From Pelomonas paludis (GTDB lineage: Bacteria; Pseudomonadota; Gammaproteobacteria; Burkholderiales; Burkholderiaceae_C): a DNA stretch of 64,000 nt. The stretch spans positions 434,001-498,000 of the forward strand of contig NZ_JBDPZD010000002.1 in assembly GCF_039872745.1 (NCBI RefSeq). The letters are read 5' to 3'. The notes below the pieces were generated by a model, which saw only the letters and a list, made by a program, of their open reading frames with translations, had not been told where the DNA came from and searched no databases. Of the stretch, positions 25,072 through 33,669 are shown piece by piece (position 1 is the first letter of the stretch; each line of letters starts with the position of its first letter). Position numbers and translations under genes: made by a program.

Positions 25072-26328
25072 TCAGGCTGCCTTGCGCCGCGCCACGCCCA
25101 GCCCCACCAAGGCGGCCGAGCTGATGCCCGCGCACAGCGCCAGCGCCGAGCCTGCGAACACGCCACCGGCCATGCCGTGGTCCAGCACCCAGCCAAAGAT
25201 GGGGGCGCCGATGGCAAAGCCGATGTCGAGGCCCGAGTACACGGTGCCATAGACCCGGCCCGTGGCGCCGGGCGGCGCCGCGCGCTTGATCAGCATGTCG
25301 CGCGAGGGGCCGGCCAGCCCCGTGCCAAAGCCCGCCACCGAGGCCAGCAAAGCCGCCGTCACGCCGCTGAGCCAGCCCGTGGCCACCAGGGCCAGCATCA
25401 CCGCCGCAAAGGCCATGGCCGCCGCAATGATGCGCTCCAGCGGGAAGCCGCGCCCCACCACAAAGCCGCCCACCAGCATGCCCGCCGCGCCGGCCAGCAT
25501 GTAGCCGGTCACCACATAGGCGCCCTGGGCCAGCGGCAGGCCGTAGAGCTGGTTCAGCGCCGGCGCCGCAAAGCTCTGGATGGCGGTGAGCGCCATCGTG
25601 GTCCAGAAGAAGAACGAGAAGCACAGCCACACCGAGGGCAGCTTGAGGAAGGCGAGCGGGTGCTCCTCCTTGGCGCCCGGCGCTGCCTTGGCATGGCCCC
25701 AACTGCCCAGGCGGTCGTCAATCGCCGACCGGCCCAGCCACAGCACGCCCAGCACCACCAGCGCCACCACCGCCGTGCCCGCATAAGCTGCACGCCAGTT
25801 GCCCGCGGCATTCATGAGGCCGATGGACAGCACCGGCGCCACCGCCCAGCCGATATTGCCGCTGATGCCGTGCACCGAGAACGCATGCCCCAGCCGTGCG
25901 GCCGAGACCCGCTTGTTCAGGATGGTGAAGTCCGCCGGGTGAAAGGGCGCATTGCCCACCCCGGCCAGCAGCGCTGCCAGCCAGAGGCCCGCAAAGCCCT
26001 GCGCCAGCCCCGCTGCCACCGAGGCCAGCGCAAAGCACAGCATGGCGGCGAACAGCACGGGCCGCGCCCCGAGCCGGTCCACCACAAAGCCGGCCAACGC
26101 CTGGCCGGCGCCCGAAACGATGAAGAAGGTGCTGACCAGCAAGCCCAGCTCCGAGTAGCTGAGCCCGAAGTCGTGGATGAAGGCCGGGAACAGCGGCGGC
26201 AACATCATGTGGAAGAAGTGCGAGGTGCCATGCGCCAGCCCGATCAGGCTGATGGTGGCCAGGTCGCGCCGGCGCTGGCTGCCGCCGTCATCGTCGGCCA
26301 GCGGGTGCGGGAGGGTGGTCGTGTTCAT
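25072..26328 (-). CDS. MFS transporter
   Basis: The 418-residue protein has about 12 hydrophobic segments with a central loop near residues 195-220 and the family's G-F-V-V-D-R-L-G-A-R-P motif between helices 2 and 3. Substrate is not predictable; the fosmidomycin-resistance/YfnF-like part of MFS is possible. Its start codon lies in the left copy of a 191-bp tandem duplication, facing an AraC regulator that likely controls it. Confidence 0.87.
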   Translation of the reverse strand: MNTTTLPHPLADDDGGSQRRRDLATISLIGLAHGTSHFFHMMLPPLFPAFIHDFGLSYSELGLLVSTFFIVSGAGQALAGFVVDRLGARPVLFAAMLCFALASVAAGLAQGFAGLWLAALLAGVGNAPFHPADFTILNKRVSAARLGHAFSVHGISGNIGWAVAPVLSIGLMNAAGNWRAAYAGTAVVALVVLGVLWLGRSAIDDRLGSWGHAKAAPGAKEEHPLAFLKLPSVWLCFSFFFWTTMALTAIQSFAAPALNQLYGLPLAQGAYVVTGYMLAGAAGMLVGGFVVGRGFPLERIIAAAMAFAAVMLALVATGWLSGVTAALLASVAGFGTGLAGPSRDMLIKRAAPPGATGRVYGTVYSGLDIGFAIGAPIFGWVLDHGMAGGVFAGSALALCAGISSAALVGLGVARRKAA

Positions 26329-26696
26329 GTCACCAATGTAGGCAAGGCAGGCTCGGCCAAGTTACGATGATTCGACAACTGCGTGTGAATTTCGGTCATG
26401 GCCTCCACACCCCGCCGCATCGGTCCGAGAACCAGCCACCCGCCGGCCAACCCCGCCCAGTTCCAGCCCACGCCCGAGCGCCCGCTGCGCGGCAAGGCGC
26501 GCGTGGTGGTCGTGTTCATGTCACCAATGTAGGCAAGGCAGGCTCGGCCAAGTTACGATGATTCGACAACTGCTTGTGAATTTCGGTCATGGCCTCCACA
26601 CCCCGCCGCATCGGTCCGAGAACCAGCCACCCGCCGGCCAACCCCGCCCAGTTCCAGCCCACGCCCGAGCGCCCGCTGCGCGGCAAGGCGCGCGTG
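26314..26696. repeat. 191-bp tandem duplication of the MFS/AraC divergent promoter and gene starts
   Basis: Bases 26314-26505 repeat at 26505-26696 (period 191, shared base 26505) with one difference, G at 26383 against T at 26574. Each copy contains the MFS start region, the original 69-base intergenic promoter and the first 36 codons of the AraC gene. The intact MFS gene uses the left copy and the intact AraC gene the right copy. Near-identity implies a recent event. Confidence 0.95.
26398..26532 (+). pseudogene. Orphan 5' fragment of the AraC gene created by the duplication
   Basis: The left repeat copy contains the AraC start and its first 36 codons, then runs across the junction into the antisense of the duplicated MFS start and stops at TAG (26530-26532). 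If translated it would give a 44-residue peptide with no domain. It lies upstream of and in the same direction as the intact regulator. Confidence 0.85.
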
Positions 26697-27419
26697 CTGG
26701 ACCACCACGAGGACATCTACCCCCACCACCACGACTGGGGCCAACTGGTGCTGTCCGTCAGCGGTGCCGTGCGCGTCAACACCGAGCACCACACCTTCAT
26801 CGTGCCGCCCTCACGGGCCGTCTGGATCCCGCCCAACGTGACCCACGCGGTCACCACCATCGAGAAAGCCCACCTGCGCACGCTCTACCTGCACCACGGC
26901 CAGCTCGACGGCGAGGCCTGGCAGCGTGACCGGGTGCTGGAGGTCTCGGGCCTGCTGCGCGCGCTGATCCTGGAGCTGAGCGCCCTGCCCGACCCGGCCC
27001 CAGACCCTGAGCCCGAGGAGGCCGCCCGCCAGCTCGACATCAGCCGCCTCATCGTGCGCGAGCTGCAGCGCGCCCGCCCCTTGAGCCTCGGCATCGCCCT
27101 GCCCCGCGACGCCCGCCTGCGCAAGCTCTGCGAGGCCATGCTCGAATCGCCCAGCCGGCAAGACAGCTTCGAGGCCTGGGCCGCCGAGGTGGGCGCCAGC
27201 CCCCGCACGCTCTCGCGCCTGTTCCGCGAGGAGCTGGGCACCAGCTTCGCCCAGTGGCGCTCCCAGATGCTGCTGGCCCACGCCCTCACCCTGGCCGCCC
27301 GCCGCCGTCCCATGAGCCACATCGCCAGCGAGCTGGGCTACAACAGCGCCAGCGCCTTCTCGGCCTGGGTGACGCGGACGGTGGGCATGCCACCGAGCAA
27401 GTTCTTCGCTGAGGCCTGA
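26589..27419 (+). CDS. AraC-family regulator with cupin sensor domain
   Basis: The 276-residue protein has an N-terminal cupin-like part (H-H-E-D-I-Y-P-H-H-H-D-W-G-Q around residues 39-52) and a C-terminal AraC DNA-binding domain. The two helix-turn-helix motifs lie around 195-215 and 245-268. It resembles the NimR type, which controls an adjacent MFS exporter. Here too an MFS gene is divergent, so it probably regulates that transporter and itself. The start lies in the right copy of the duplicated promoter. Confidence 0.87.
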   Translation: MASTPRRIGPRTSHPPANPAQFQPTPERPLRGKARVLDHHEDIYPHHHDWGQLVLSVSGAVRVNTEHHTFIVPPSRAVWIPPNVTHAVTTIEKAHLRTLYLHHGQLDGEAWQRDRVLEVSGLLRALILELSALPDPAPDPEPEEAARQLDISRLIVRELQRARPLSLGIALPRDARLRKLCEAMLESPSRQDSFEAWAAEVGASPRTLSRLFREELGTSFAQWRSQMLLAHALTLAARRRPMSHIASELGYNSASAFSAWVTRTVGMPPSKFFAEA

Positions 27420-27420
27420 G

Positions 27421-28992
27421 CTAGCTGCCCTGAGCCTCAAGCCCCGCCACCAGGTCGGCCCAGGGCATGGGCTTGGCATAGAGCCAGCCCTGCGCAAACT
27501 GCACGCCCTGCTCTCGCAGGTACTGGGCCTGCGCTTCGGTCTCCACGCCTTCAGCAATCATCTGCAGCTTCAAGGACTTGGCCATCTCGATGATGTGGGG
27601 CACGACCTGGCGCGTGTCTGCGCCGGTGCCGATGGTGCAGACAAAGGCTCGGTCGATCTTGAGGTAGTCCAGGTCCAGCTGCTCCAGGTAGGACAGGCTG
27701 GAGTAGCCGGTGCCAAAGTCATCAATGGCCACCAGCAATCCCAGCTCATGGAGCTGCCGGATGGTCCGCCCAGCCCGCTTCGGGTCTGCCAGCCCGCGCT
27801 CGGTGGCTTCAACCAGCAGCTGCCCGCGCCGCGCGCCGGTGGCGGCCGCCAGCTCGTGCAGGCGCGCAGCGGTGGCGCCATCATGCAGGTCGGCCACCGA
27901 GAGGTTGAGGCTCAAGTGAAAGTCGGGCCAGCGCTCAAAGAAGTTGCCCGCGTCAGCCCCAACCAGCTCGATCACGCGCGCGGTGATGCGCTTGATCAGC
28001 CCCGTCTCCTCAGCCACCGGAATGAAGACGTCGGGCCGGATCAATTGCCCGCCCGGGCGCTGCCAGCGGATCAAGGACTCAGCGCCCACCCAGCGCCCGG
28101 TCTGCAGGTCAACGATCGGCTGGTAGACCATGAAGAATTCGCGCCGCTTCAGCGCCGACCGGATGACCGCCGGCATCGCCAATTGGGCGCGCGTCAGGGC
28201 CATCAGCGCCCAGGCCAGCACGAGGCCAGCCACCACGCCCAGCGGCACCAGCACCTGGGCGACCGCACGCGTGCGCTCCTCCAAGTCGGCCACCGGCAAC
28301 GCCGCAATCGCCCCGAATTGGTAGCGCTTGGATCGCACCACCGCCACCACATGGCCACCGTCAACAAAGGTTCGCGCCTCGCCCACACGCACCGCCGCCA
28401 ACCACGTGTCGTCAATCCGCCCCCGCGAGGTCAGCGGCTGCAAGTCGCCAAGCGGAACACTGGCGAGCGCCAGATCCTTCACGTCGCTGGTGATGTCGAT
28501 CGGCAAGTCCTTGTGAACGATGGCCGCATAGCCACGCCACTCAACCACCAGGAACTTCATGCCACCCGCGAAGGGCAGTTCGACACTGCGCCGCAGCTTG
28601 CTGCCGTTGGGCTGCACGAGGTCCACCGGCCCCAAGTCCAGCGGCTCGTTGCCTGACGCAAGCGAGGAGCACACCAGCACATTGCCCTCAATGTGGCCGA
28701 TGGCCTGGATATAGCTGGATCCGAGATCGATGCGCCGCATCATGGTCACACGCTCGGTCGAGCAGGGGTCCTGGGCCGGGATGGCAAGCAGCGCCTTGAT
28801 ACCTGTGGCGATCTGGTCCGCCGTCGCCTCGGACCGCGCAATCACGTCGCGCGCAAAGCTCATGGTGCGCGCACTCACACTCTGCTCCGCCTGGCGATGG
28901 GCCAGATAGAGCGAAGCCGCAATCGGCAAGGCCACCGCCGTCAATCCAGCGACGACAGCCACGAACCACTGCACCTGCTTCCTGGTCAGCAC
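27421..28992 (-). CDS. EAL-domain cyclic di-GMP phosphodiesterase with CSS-motif sensor
   Basis: The 523-residue protein starts with a membrane helix (about 8-30), a periplasmic CSS-motif domain with C-S-S and a second cysteine, a second helix near 245-270, and an EAL domain. Conserved catalytic blocks are present: E-S-L (Glu near 305, in place of EAL), D-D-F-G-T-G-Y, K-I-D and E-G-V-E-T. It should hydrolyse cyclic di-GMP, with redox control by the cysteines as in CSS proteins of enterobacteria. GTG at 28992 is chosen since GGAG lies 6 bases upstream and the first helix follows; a longer reading adds 86 low-quality residues. Confidence 0.83.
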   Translation of the reverse strand: MLTRKQVQWFVAVVAGLTAVALPIAASLYLAHRQAEQSVSARTMSFARDVIARSEATADQIATGIKALLAIPAQDPCSTERVTMMRRIDLGSSYIQAIGHIEGNVLVCSSLASGNEPLDLGPVDLVQPNGSKLRRSVELPFAGGMKFLVVEWRGYAAIVHKDLPIDITSDVKDLALASVPLGDLQPLTSRGRIDDTWLAAVRVGEARTFVDGGHVVAVVRSKRYQFGAIAALPVADLEERTRAVAQVLVPLGVVAGLVLAWALMALTRAQLAMPAVIRSALKRREFFMVYQPIVDLQTGRWVGAESLIRWQRPGGQLIRPDVFIPVAEETGLIKRITARVIELVGADAGNFFERWPDFHLSLNLSVADLHDGATAARLHELAAATGARRGQLLVEATERGLADPKRAGRTIRQLHELGLLVAIDDFGTGYSSLSYLEQLDLDYLKIDRAFVCTIGTGADTRQVVPHIIEMAKSLKLQMIAEGVETEAQAQYLREQGVQFAQGWLYAKPMPWADLVAGLEAQGS

Positions 28993-29121
28993 CCACAGCT
29001 CCAGTGAGATTCCAGAACTTGCGGCCCACACCCACCTTGGCGCCCCGATCCCACCGCAAGACCAGAGCATTCTGCGCGTTGCGGCCACGAAACCATCCGG
29101 GAGTTTCCTGGCTTGGCGGCT

Positions 29122-29303
29122 CCGAGGGGTCGCGTTTCTAGTCTTGGCGGAACCGGAGGGCCGAACACGGACCGAGCGAGCACCGCTCGCGACGCCGTGT
29201 GAGGGCTGAAGCGCGTCTCGCGCGCTTCGGCCGGAAATCCCGACCTCCAACGAAAAACGCGACCCCGAGGGGTCGCGTTTCTAGTCTTGGCGGAGCCGGA
29301 GGG
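29122..29303. repeat. 39-bp direct repeat of the tRNA-Ser 3' end plus half its terminator, enclosing hairpins
   Basis: Bases 29122-29160 match 29265-29303 at 38 of 39 positions. The right copy is the last 16 bases of tRNA-Ser, the spacer and half of the terminator stem. The 104 bases between contain nested inverted repeats, ACACGG/CCGTGT (29165/29195) around GCGAGC/GCTCGC, and a roughly 12-bp stem near 29205-29232. This looks like the scar of a small integrated element or a slipped duplication. Confidence 0.8.
29253..29280 (-). terminator. Rho-independent terminator of tRNA-Ser
   Basis: An 11-bp perfect stem AAACGCGACCC/GGGTCGCGTTT with loop CGAG is followed, on the minus strand, by a run of five T. 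It lies 7 bases after the tRNA-Ser 3' end. Confidence 0.9.
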
Positions 29304-29380
29304 ATTCGAACCCTCGATGCAGGTTTTGCCCGCATACTCCCTTAGCAGGGGAGCACCTTCGGCCTCTCGGTCACAGCTCC
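29288..29380 (-). tRNA. tRNA-Ser (anticodon GCT)
   Basis: The 93-base minus-strand sequence folds as a type II tRNA. It has acceptor GGAGCTG/CGGCTCC (one G-U type pairing), anticodon loop CTGCTAA (anticodon GCT), a long variable arm GTATGCGGGCAAAACCTGCATC, a T-arm with TTCGAAT, and encoded CCA. It is followed by its own terminator. Confidence 0.95.
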
Positions 29381-29424
29381 AAAGAAGCGCGCATTCTATA
29401 CGACGCGCGCCCTCGTCCCGAGAA

Positions 29425-30696
29425 TCAGGCAGCGGCCGGCGCGTCCAGGTCGAAGGCCTTGTGCAGGGCGCGCACAGCCAGCTCCATGTACTTCTCGTCG
29501 AGCACGACCGAGGTCTTGATCTCGCTGGTCGAGATCATTTGGATGTTGATGCCCTCTTCGCTCAGCGCGCGGAACATCTTGCTGGCCACGCCCACGTGCG
29601 AGCGCATGCCGATGCCGACGATGGACACCTTGCAGATCTTGGCGTCGCCCAGCACCTGCGCGGCGCCGGTGTCGGGGCCGACCTTGTTCTGCAGCAGGTC
29701 GAGCGCGCGGCTGTAGTCGTTGCGGTGGACGGTGAAGCTGAAGTCGGTCTTCCCGTCGTGGCTGACGTTTTGGATGATGACGTCCACTTCGATGTTGGCG
29801 TCGGCCACGGCACCGAGGATCTGGTAAGCGATACCGGGCTTGTCGGGCACGCCCAGCAGCGTCACCTTGGCCTCGTCACGGTTGAAGGCGATGCCCGAAA
29901 CGACGGCTTGTTCCATGTTTGTGTCCTCTTCAAAAGTGATCAGCGTGCCGGACTTGGCCTCTTCGTTGATGTCGATGTCCCAGGGCGTGAAGCTGGAGAG
30001 CACGCGCAGCGGCACGCGGTACTTGCCCGCGAACTCCACACTGCGGATCTGCAGCACCTTGGAGCCCAGCGAGGCCATCTCCAGCATCTCCTCAAAGGTG
30101 ATGGTGGACAAGCGCCGCGCCTCGGGCACCACGCGCGGGTCGGTGGTGTAGACGCCGTCCACATCGGTGTAGATCAGGCACTCGTCGGCCTTCATCGCGG
30201 CCGCCACGGCCACGGCCGAGGTGTCAGAGCCGCCACGGCCAAGCGTGGTGATGTTCTTGTTGGCATCCACACCCTGGAAGCCCGTGATCACGACGACCTT
30301 GCCAGCGGCCAGATCGGCGCGCACGCGCTGGTCGTCGATGCTCTCGATGCGGGCCTTGGTGTAGGACGAATCGGTGGCGATGGGCACCTGCCAGCCGCTG
30401 TAGCTGACAGCCTCCATGCCTTCGGCCTGCAGGGCCAGGGCCAGCAGCCCGACCGAGACCTGCTCGCCAGTGGAGGCGATCATGTCCAGCTCGCGCATGG
30501 CGGCGGCCGTGTTGGCATTGGGCATCAGCTCCTTCGCCAGGCCCAGGATGCGGTTGGTTTCGCCGCTCATGGCCGAGGGCACGACCACCATCTGGTGGCC
30601 GGCACGCGCCCATTTGGCGACGCGCTTGGCGACATTGCGGATGCGCTCGGTCGACCCCATCGAGGTGCCGCCGTATTTGTGAACGATGAGTGCCAT
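29425..30696 (-). CDS. lysC: Aspartate kinase
   Basis: The 423-residue enzyme has the kinase signature K-Y-G-G-T-S at residues 7-12 and two C-terminal ACT domains (about 265-335 and 345-415). It phosphorylates aspartate, the first step to lysine, threonine and methionine, and the ACT domains bind feedback inhibitors. It is the last gene of the cysS-alkA-accA-tilS-lysC run, 48 bases after tilS. That gap holds a small inverted repeat GAGCGA/TCGCTC but no T-run. tRNA-Ser follows downstream. Confidence 0.95.
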   Translation of the reverse strand: MALIVHKYGGTSMGSTERIRNVAKRVAKWARAGHQMVVVPSAMSGETNRILGLAKELMPNANTAAAMRELDMIASTGEQVSVGLLALALQAEGMEAVSYSGWQVPIATDSSYTKARIESIDDQRVRADLAAGKVVVITGFQGVDANKNITTLGRGGSDTSAVAVAAAMKADECLIYTDVDGVYTTDPRVVPEARRLSTITFEEMLEMASLGSKVLQIRSVEFAGKYRVPLRVLSSFTPWDIDINEEAKSGTLITFEEDTNMEQAVVSGIAFNRDEAKVTLLGVPDKPGIAYQILGAVADANIEVDVIIQNVSHDGKTDFSFTVHRNDYSRALDLLQNKVGPDTGAAQVLGDAKICKVSIVGIGMRSHVGVASKMFRALSEEGINIQMISTSEIKTSVVLDEKYMELAVRALHKAFDLDAPAAA

Positions 30697-30744
30697 GTGT
30701 TTTGCGAAGGCTGCGGAGCGAGACTCGCTCGCAAACCCTCGATT

Positions 30745-32082
30745 TTATTCACTCGGGCTCGCCGCCCCTTCGCCCTGAGGCAAGTCTGGGTCCGCTTGCC
30801 ATTCGATGAAGAAGCGCGGCTGGCCCGGCAGCTGGCTGGCCCGGGCATCCAGCCCCAGGCCCGGGGCGTACAGCAAGTGCTCGCCGAGTGACAGCAAAGG
30901 GCCGCCCCGTTGGCTGGCCGAGAGGGCTGCGCTTTGGTAGGCCTTCTTCAGTGCCCGAGCGGTGCTGCGCGGGGCGGACTGGAACTGTTCCCCCCCCACA
31001 CGCGCGTGCTGGCGCAGCGCACGCAGGCACTCGGCCGGGACCCCGCCATGCTCCGTCGCCGCCACACGCCAAACGCCGCCCCAATCGGGCTGCGGGTAGC
31101 AACCCGGCTGGGACAGGTCGAGCAGGCGCTCAGTGCCTTGCAGCGATTCAGACTGAGGCCGCCATTGCAGTTGCCCTCGGTAGGCCTCCAGCCAGCCACC
31201 GGGCGCGGGCCAGCGTGCCGAGGCGGCAGGTGCGAGTTCTCGCACCAGTCGCTGAACCAGGCTCGCTGGGGCCTGCCCGACCTGCTCTGCCAGCCAGGCA
31301 CGCAGCGCATTGCTGGCACGCGCCGGCGTGAGGCCGGCCCAGGCGGCCAGATCTAACGGGCCAGCCGGCGCCACCACGCCCAAATCGGCCTCGGCCACCT
31401 CTTCGGCCAGGTGCAGCGCTTGCTGCGCCCAGACGGCGGACTGCGCCAACCCCGCCTCGGCCTCGGCAAACGCAGCCCAATGCTGGCGCAAGGCATTGCG
31501 GGCAAAGCGCGGGTCGGCATTGCTGGGGTCTTCGATCCAGCGCAGGCCATGTTCGTGCGCATAGGCCTCGATGCGCTCACGTGGCTGTGCCAGCCAGGGC
31601 CGGGCCCAGCAAACGCCGTCGCGCCACTGGGCGGCCGGCATCGCCGCCTGCCCGGCCAAGCCAGCCCCGCGCATGGCCTGCAGCAACCAGGTTTCGGCCT
31701 GGTCGCGGCGGTGGTGAGCCAGCAGCAGCAGGTCGGCGCCAGCGTCCAAGCTCATGGCCTGCAGGGCGGCGTGGCGGCCTGCACGGGCCCAGGCTTCGAT
31801 GCTCTCACCGGGCGCTGGCTTGCCGCTCAGTTGGACGCTGGCAAAGCCGACGCCCAGCGCTGCAGCCTGCGCGCGGCAATGCACCTCCCAGGCTTCGCTG
31901 GCCGCTTGCAGCCCATGGTTGACGTGCAAGGCCAGCACACGCCGCCCCCCGCAGGAGCGGGCGGTGGCATGCAGCAGGGCGGTGGAATCGAGGCCGCCGC
32001 TGAAGGCGACGGCGATGTCAAAGCCGCCGCATGGCGCGGCGGCGGGGGGCTCAGCGGGCCTTGGTGTCGCCGAACCGGCCAT
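30745..32082 (-). CDS. tilS: tRNA(Ile)-lysidine synthase
   Basis: The 445-residue protein has the PP-loop S-G-G-L-D-S near residue 28 and the conserved H-H-R-R-D-Q-A-E-T block, followed by TilS substrate-binding and C-terminal domains. It adds lysine to C34 of tRNA-Ile(CAU), changing its decoding to AUA, and is essential. The start at 32082 lies 32 bases inside accA, giving a short N-terminus before the PP-loop as usual. The GC-rich overlap and weak ribosome-binding site suggest translation coupled to accA. Confidence 0.9.
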   Translation of the reverse strand: MAGSATPRPAEPPAAAPCGGFDIAVAFSGGLDSTALLHATARSCGGRRVLALHVNHGLQAASEAWEVHCRAQAAALGVGFASVQLSGKPAPGESIEAWARAGRHAALQAMSLDAGADLLLLAHHRRDQAETWLLQAMRGAGLAGQAAMPAAQWRDGVCWARPWLAQPRERIEAYAHEHGLRWIEDPSNADPRFARNALRQHWAAFAEAEAGLAQSAVWAQQALHLAEEVAEADLGVVAPAGPLDLAAWAGLTPARASNALRAWLAEQVGQAPASLVQRLVRELAPAASARWPAPGGWLEAYRGQLQWRPQSESLQGTERLLDLSQPGCYPQPDWGGVWRVAATEHGGVPAECLRALRQHARVGGEQFQSAPRSTARALKKAYQSAALSASQRGGPLLSLGEHLLYAPGLGLDARASQLPGQPRFFIEWQADPDLPQGEGAASPSE

Positions 32083-33022
32083 AGGCCTGCAGCCGCTCAT
32101 AGCGGCGGTCCAGCAGTTCGCGGGTCTTGAGATCGCTGACCTGGCGCAGCGCATCCGAGAGCGCGCGCTTGAGGTTGGACGAGGCCTGCTTGGCGTCGCG
32201 GTGGGCGCCGCCCACAGGCTCGTTGACGATCTTGTCGATCAGGCCCAGCGCCTTGAGGCGGTGGGCCGTAATGCCCAGCGCCTCGGCGGCTTCAGAGGCC
32301 CGCTCGCTGCTCTTCCAGAGGATGGAGGCGCAGCCCTCGGGCGAGATCACCGAGTAGGCGCTGAACTGCAGCATCAGCACCTGGTCGGCCACGCCGATGG
32401 CCAGGGCGCCGCCCGAGCCGCCTTCACCGATCACGGTGGCGACGATGGGCACTTCGAGCTGGGCCATCTCCAGGATGTTGCGGCCGATGGCTTCGCTCTG
32501 GCCGCGCTCCTCGGCACCAATGCCGGGGTAGGCACCCATGGTGTCGATGAAGGTGAACACGGGCATGCCGAACTTCTCGGCCAGCTTCATCAGGCGCAGG
32601 GCCTTGCGATAGCCCTCCGGGCGGGGCATTCCGAAGTTGCGCAGCGTGCGCTCCTTGGCATCGGCGCCGCGCTGGTGGCCGATGATCATGCAGGACTGAC
32701 CATTGAAGCGCGCGATGCCGCCCACGATGGCGGCGTCGTCGGCAAAGTGGCGGTCGCCGTGCAGCTCGGTGAACTCGGTGAAGACCTCGGCGCAGTAGTC
32801 GAGGGTCTGCGGACGCTGGGGGTGCCGGGCGATCTGGTAGACCTGCCACGGCGCCAGGTTGGCGTAGACGTCTTTGGTGAGCTGCTGGCTCTTCTTGGAC
32901 AGCCGGTCGATCTCTTCAGAGATGTCCACGGCTGACTCGCTCTGTACATAGCGCAGTTCGTCGATCTTGGTTTCAAGTTCGGCGATACCGCTCTCAAACT
33001 CGAGGAAGTGTTTTTTACTCAT
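32051..33022 (-). CDS. accA: Acetyl-CoA carboxylase carboxyltransferase subunit alpha
   Basis: The 323-residue protein starts M-S-K-K-H-F-L-E-F and shows the crotonase-like carboxyltransferase fold, with G-G-S-G-G-A-L-A-I and P-E-G-C-A-S-I-L-W blocks. With AccD it transfers carboxyl from biotin to acetyl-CoA to give malonyl-CoA for fatty acid synthesis. Its ATG overlaps the TGA of alkA in TGATG, so translation is coupled. It overlaps tilS by 32 bases downstream. Confidence 0.96.
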   Translation of the reverse strand: MSKKHFLEFESGIAELETKIDELRYVQSESAVDISEEIDRLSKKSQQLTKDVYANLAPWQVYQIARHPQRPQTLDYCAEVFTEFTELHGDRHFADDAAIVGGIARFNGQSCMIIGHQRGADAKERTLRNFGMPRPEGYRKALRLMKLAEKFGMPVFTFIDTMGAYPGIGAEERGQSEAIGRNILEMAQLEVPIVATVIGEGGSGGALAIGVADQVLMLQFSAYSVISPEGCASILWKSSERASEAAEALGITAHRLKALGLIDKIVNEPVGGAHRDAKQASSNLKRALSDALRQVSDLKTRELLDRRYERLQAYGRFGDTKAR

Positions 33023-33669
33023 CAGTAATCCACTGGCAGCGGGTCGAGGCTGCGCCAAATGTACCAAACCGCCACCGAGCGGTAGGGGGCCCAGGCCTCA
33101 CCCACCTCGCGGGCTTCGGCGCGCGACACCGGCTCGCCCGAGAAGTAATTGAGGCTGATGCCCTTCATCAGGCCCACATCGTCCAACGGAAGTACGTTGG
33201 GGCGCATCAGGTGAAATATCAGGAACATCTCGGCCGTCCAGCGGCCGATGCCGCGGATGGCGACCAGTTCGTCAATGATGGCTTCGTCGTCCATCTGCGC
33301 CCATTGGCGCACATGAACCTGGCCAGCGTCGAAGTGAGCGGCCAGATCGTGCAGGTACTCGACCTTGCGGGCCGAGAGGCCGGCGCCGCGCTGCTCGTCG
33401 ACCCCAAGCTTCAGGACCTGCGCCGGCTGCAGCTTGCCGGGCATCAGGCCGGCCCAGCGGTCCCAGACCGACTGCGCGGCCTTGACCGAGATCTGCTGAC
33501 CGACGATGGAGCGCGCCAGGGTCGCAAAGGCATCGCCCCGGCTTTGCAGCCGGGCCTCGCCGAACTGGGGGATGAGCTTCTTGAGCACACGGTCACGGCG
33601 GACCAAGTGCTTGCAGGCGTCGTCCCAGTAGTCGGGCGTGACGCCCGCTTCGCTTCCCTTGGGGGCCAT
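33022..33669 (-). CDS. DNA-3-methyladenine glycosylase, AlkA-like (HhH-GPD)
   Basis: The 215-residue protein has the HhH-GPD fold: I-V-G-Q-Q-I-S at about 55-61, the helix-hairpin-helix I-R-G-I-G-R-W-T-A near 138-146, and the catalytic aspartate region L-P-L-D-D-V-G-L near 160-167. There is no iron-sulfur cysteine cluster. It removes alkylated bases from DNA to start base excision repair. It is joined to cysS and accA by TGATG stop-start overlaps on both sides, which ties its expression to that operon. Confidence 0.88.
   Translation of the reverse strand: MAPKGSEAGVTPDYWDDACKHLVRRDRVLKKLIPQFGEARLQSRGDAFATLARSIVGQQISVKAAQSVWDRWAGLMPGKLQPAQVLKLGVDEQRGAGLSARKVEYLHDLAAHFDAGQVHVRQWAQMDDEAIIDELVAIRGIGRWTAEMFLIFHLMRPNVLPLDDVGLMKGISLNYFSGEPVSRAEAREVGEAWAPYRSVAVWYIWRSLDPLPVDY

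Noticed and set aside
29145..29160. A second tRNA-Ser gene upstream of the EAL gene
   Set aside because: Only the last 16 bases of the tRNA are present; the sequence then diverges and cannot fold as a tRNA.
30716..30730. Inverted repeat GAGCGA/TCGCTC between tilS and lysC as a terminator
   Set aside because: The stem is only 6 bp with no T-run on the minus strand, and tilS-lysC spacing fits one operon.
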